Shown here: piece by piece, positions 20,819-21,994 of the stretch
Numbering within the stretch: the stretch's first letter is position 1
Layout of the letters: each line of letters opens with the position of its first letter
Assembly (NCBI GenBank): GCA_963748075.1
Contig: CAVVHQ010000027.1
Location: 1 to 21,994 of the forward strand
Source of the DNA: VRUE01 sp963748075
Lineage (GTDB): Bacteria; Actinomycetota; Thermoleophilia; Solirubrobacterales; 70-9
Direction: 5' to 3'
DNA length: 21,994 bases
Program-made: the position numbers and the translations under genes
Notes under the pieces: model-generated
Databases searched by the model: none
The model's input: only the letters and a program-made list of their open reading frames with translations
What the model was told of the DNA's origin: nothing

Positions 20819-21994
20819 GTGGCCTCGCGCGAGGTTGACTTCCTGCTGGTCGGCGGTGGCATGGCCTCGGCCCACTGCGCGGCGGAGCTGCGCAGGCGCG
20901 GCGCGGAGGGCCCGATCCTGCTGGCCGGCCGCGAGCCCGAGCCGCCCTACGAGCGACCGCCGCTCTCCAAGGAGTACCTGCGCGGCGAGGCGGAGCGGGC
21001 CGACGCCTTCGTAAACCCCGCCGGCTGGTACGAGGAGAACGGGGTCGAGCTGCTGACCGGCGTCAACGCGATGTCGCTCGACCCGGCGGCGCGCACCGCC
21101 AAGCTGCAGGGGGGCGAGGAGGTGGCGTTCGGCAAGGCGCTGCTCGCCACCGGCGCGATGGTCAACATCCTCCGCGTCGAGGGCGCCGAGAACGAGGGCA
21201 TCCACTACCTGCGGGCATTCGGCAACTCCGACGCGATCCGCGCCGACGCCGAGACGGCCGAGCACGTCGTGCTGGTCGGTGGCAGCTACATCGCCAGCGA
21301 GGTCGCCGCCTCGCTGACCGCGAAGGGCGTCCGCTGCACGATGGTGATGCTCGAGCAGGTGGCGCTCTCGCGGACCTTCGGCGAGGACGCCGGCCGCTGG
21401 TTCCAGGAGAGGCTGGAGGAGCACGGGGTGACGGTGCACGGCGGCGAGGAGCTGGAGGCGTTCGAGGGCGACGGCCGGGTGAGGGCGGTGCTGACGGGGG
21501 GCGGCCGGGCGATCGAGTGCGACGCGGTGGTGGTCGGCGCCGGCGTGCGGGCCGACGCGATGCTCGCCCAGCGGGCGGGGCTCGAGGTCGGCGACGGGAT
21601 CGTCTGCGACTCGAAGCTCCAGACCTCGGCGGAGGGGATCTACGCGGCCGGCGACTGCTGCTCCTACGACAGCGTCGTACACGGCCGGCGGCTGCGGGTC
21701 GAGCACTGGGACGTGGCGATGCAGCAGGGCATGCACGCCGCCCGCAACATGCTGGGCGAGGAGCGCGACTACGACGTGGTCCCCTACTTCTTCAGCGACC
21801 TCGCCGACTGGGCGAGCCTCGAGTACGTTGGGCCGGCCCACGACTGGGACGAGGAGGTCTGGCGCGGCGACCCCGATGCCGGCGAGTTCTCCGTCTGGTA
21901 CCTGAAGGACGGCCGCGTCGCCGGCTGCCTCAGCGTCGGCCGCCCCGAAGACCTCGCCGAGGCACGCCGCCTGCTCGCCGACCGGGTGGACGTC
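20819..21994 (+). CDS. FAD-dependent NAD(P)H oxidoreductase, ferredoxin-reductase/AIF-like (3' partial)
   Basis: GTG at 20819, 3 nt after the trkA stop; open to the window edge (392 codons, no stop). FAD-binding opening FLLVGGGMASAHCAAELRRR, then PPYERPPLSKEYLRGE typical of BphA4/rubredoxin-reductase relatives, NAD-binding HVVLVGGSYIASEVAASL, second FAD motif GIYAAGDCC, VEHWDVAMQQGMHAARNMLG, and a C-terminal dimerisation-like domain with PYFFSDLADWASLEYVG and DGRVAGCLSVGRPEDLAEAR. No redox-active CxxC is present near the first FAD motif, which excludes the thioredoxin/lipoamide dehydrogenase types. It probably passes electrons from NAD(P)H to a ferredoxin or rubredoxin or acts on a quinone; the partner is not visible. 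Only a few C-terminal residues should be missing. Confidence 0.9.
   Translation, partial: MASREVDFLLVGGGMASAHCAAELRRRGAEGPILLAGREPEPPYERPPLSKEYLRGEAERADAFVNPAGWYEENGVELLTGVNAMSLDPAARTAKLQGGEEVAFGKALLATGAMVNILRVEGAENEGIHYLRAFGNSDAIRADAETAEHVVLVGGSYIASEVAASLTAKGVRCTMVMLEQVALSRTFGEDAGRWFQERLEEHGVTVHGGEELEAFEGDGRVRAVLTGGGRAIECDAVVVGAGVRADAMLAQRAGLEVGDGIVCDSKLQTSAEGIYAAGDCCSYDSVVHGRRLRVEHWDVAMQQGMHAARNMLGEERDYDVVPYFFSDLADWASLEYVGPAHDWDEEVWRGDPDAGEFSVWYLKDGRVAGCLSVGRPEDLAEARRLLADRVDV

Noticed and set aside
19910..21841. 643-aa open frame on the minus strand
   Set aside because: Antisense to trkA and the FAD oxidoreductase; shadow composition.

Overview
The window is about 22 kb of very GC-rich, gene-dense bacterial DNA with many GTG/TTG starts and many 1-4 nt gene overlaps. 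The gene content (Rex next to a small glutaredoxin, APC permeases linked to paired TrkA/RCK proteins, an AbiEi-DUF559 protein, a membrane H+-pyrophosphatase, a GCS2/YbdK ligase) suggests an actinomycete, most likely of the Thermoleophilia/Solirubrobacterales type. That placement is inference from gene content; no rRNA or marker tree is available here.

Layout. 1-78: C-terminal tail of an upstream gene, probably uvrA. 175-1146 (minus): ROK sugar kinase, divergent from a left-handed beta-helix acyltransferase (1190-1777). 1825-4087: a compact panC-panD-panB operon (pantothenate synthesis) behind a perfect TATAAT box; the end of panC carries a 49-nt perfect palindrome read in frame. 4278-4960: type-4 uracil-DNA glycosylase with an apparent N-terminal frameshift. 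4957-9037: a tRNA t6A and redox block, tsaE / small secreted Cys protein / tsaB / rimI / tsaD / glutaredoxin / rex. It is followed by a YbdK-type ligase (9057-10217) and a K+-independent H+-pyrophosphatase, hppA (10296-12383).

12384-13766 is the accessory-looking part. A minus-strand AbiEi-like/DUF559 nuclease-fold gene is bracketed by two oppositely oriented copies of a ~125-nt self-complementary element. Its ATG sits in the loop of a perfect 19-bp inverted repeat. This is the best candidate for something undescribed: a DUF559-palindrome cassette, either mobile or self-regulated.

13767-14222 (minus): small membrane-anchored coiled-coil protein, divergent from an FMN-dependent alpha-hydroxy-acid oxidase (14357-15448). 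15470-20815: a probable cation/solute uptake locus made of an APC permease with C-terminal USP domain, a 58-aa two-helix membrane protein, a second APC-USP permease, a single-domain RCK_N protein and a two-domain TrkA. The window ends inside an FAD/NAD(P) ferredoxin-reductase-like gene (20819 onward).

Three genes (UDG, second permease, first TrkA) look frameshifted by one base, two of them next to G-rich runs. This may be assembly error rather than biology and should be checked against reads. Several starts lie 6-9 nt behind a TANNNT hexamer, as in leaderless actinobacterial transcripts. No tRNA, rRNA, CRISPR array or recognisable transposase was seen.
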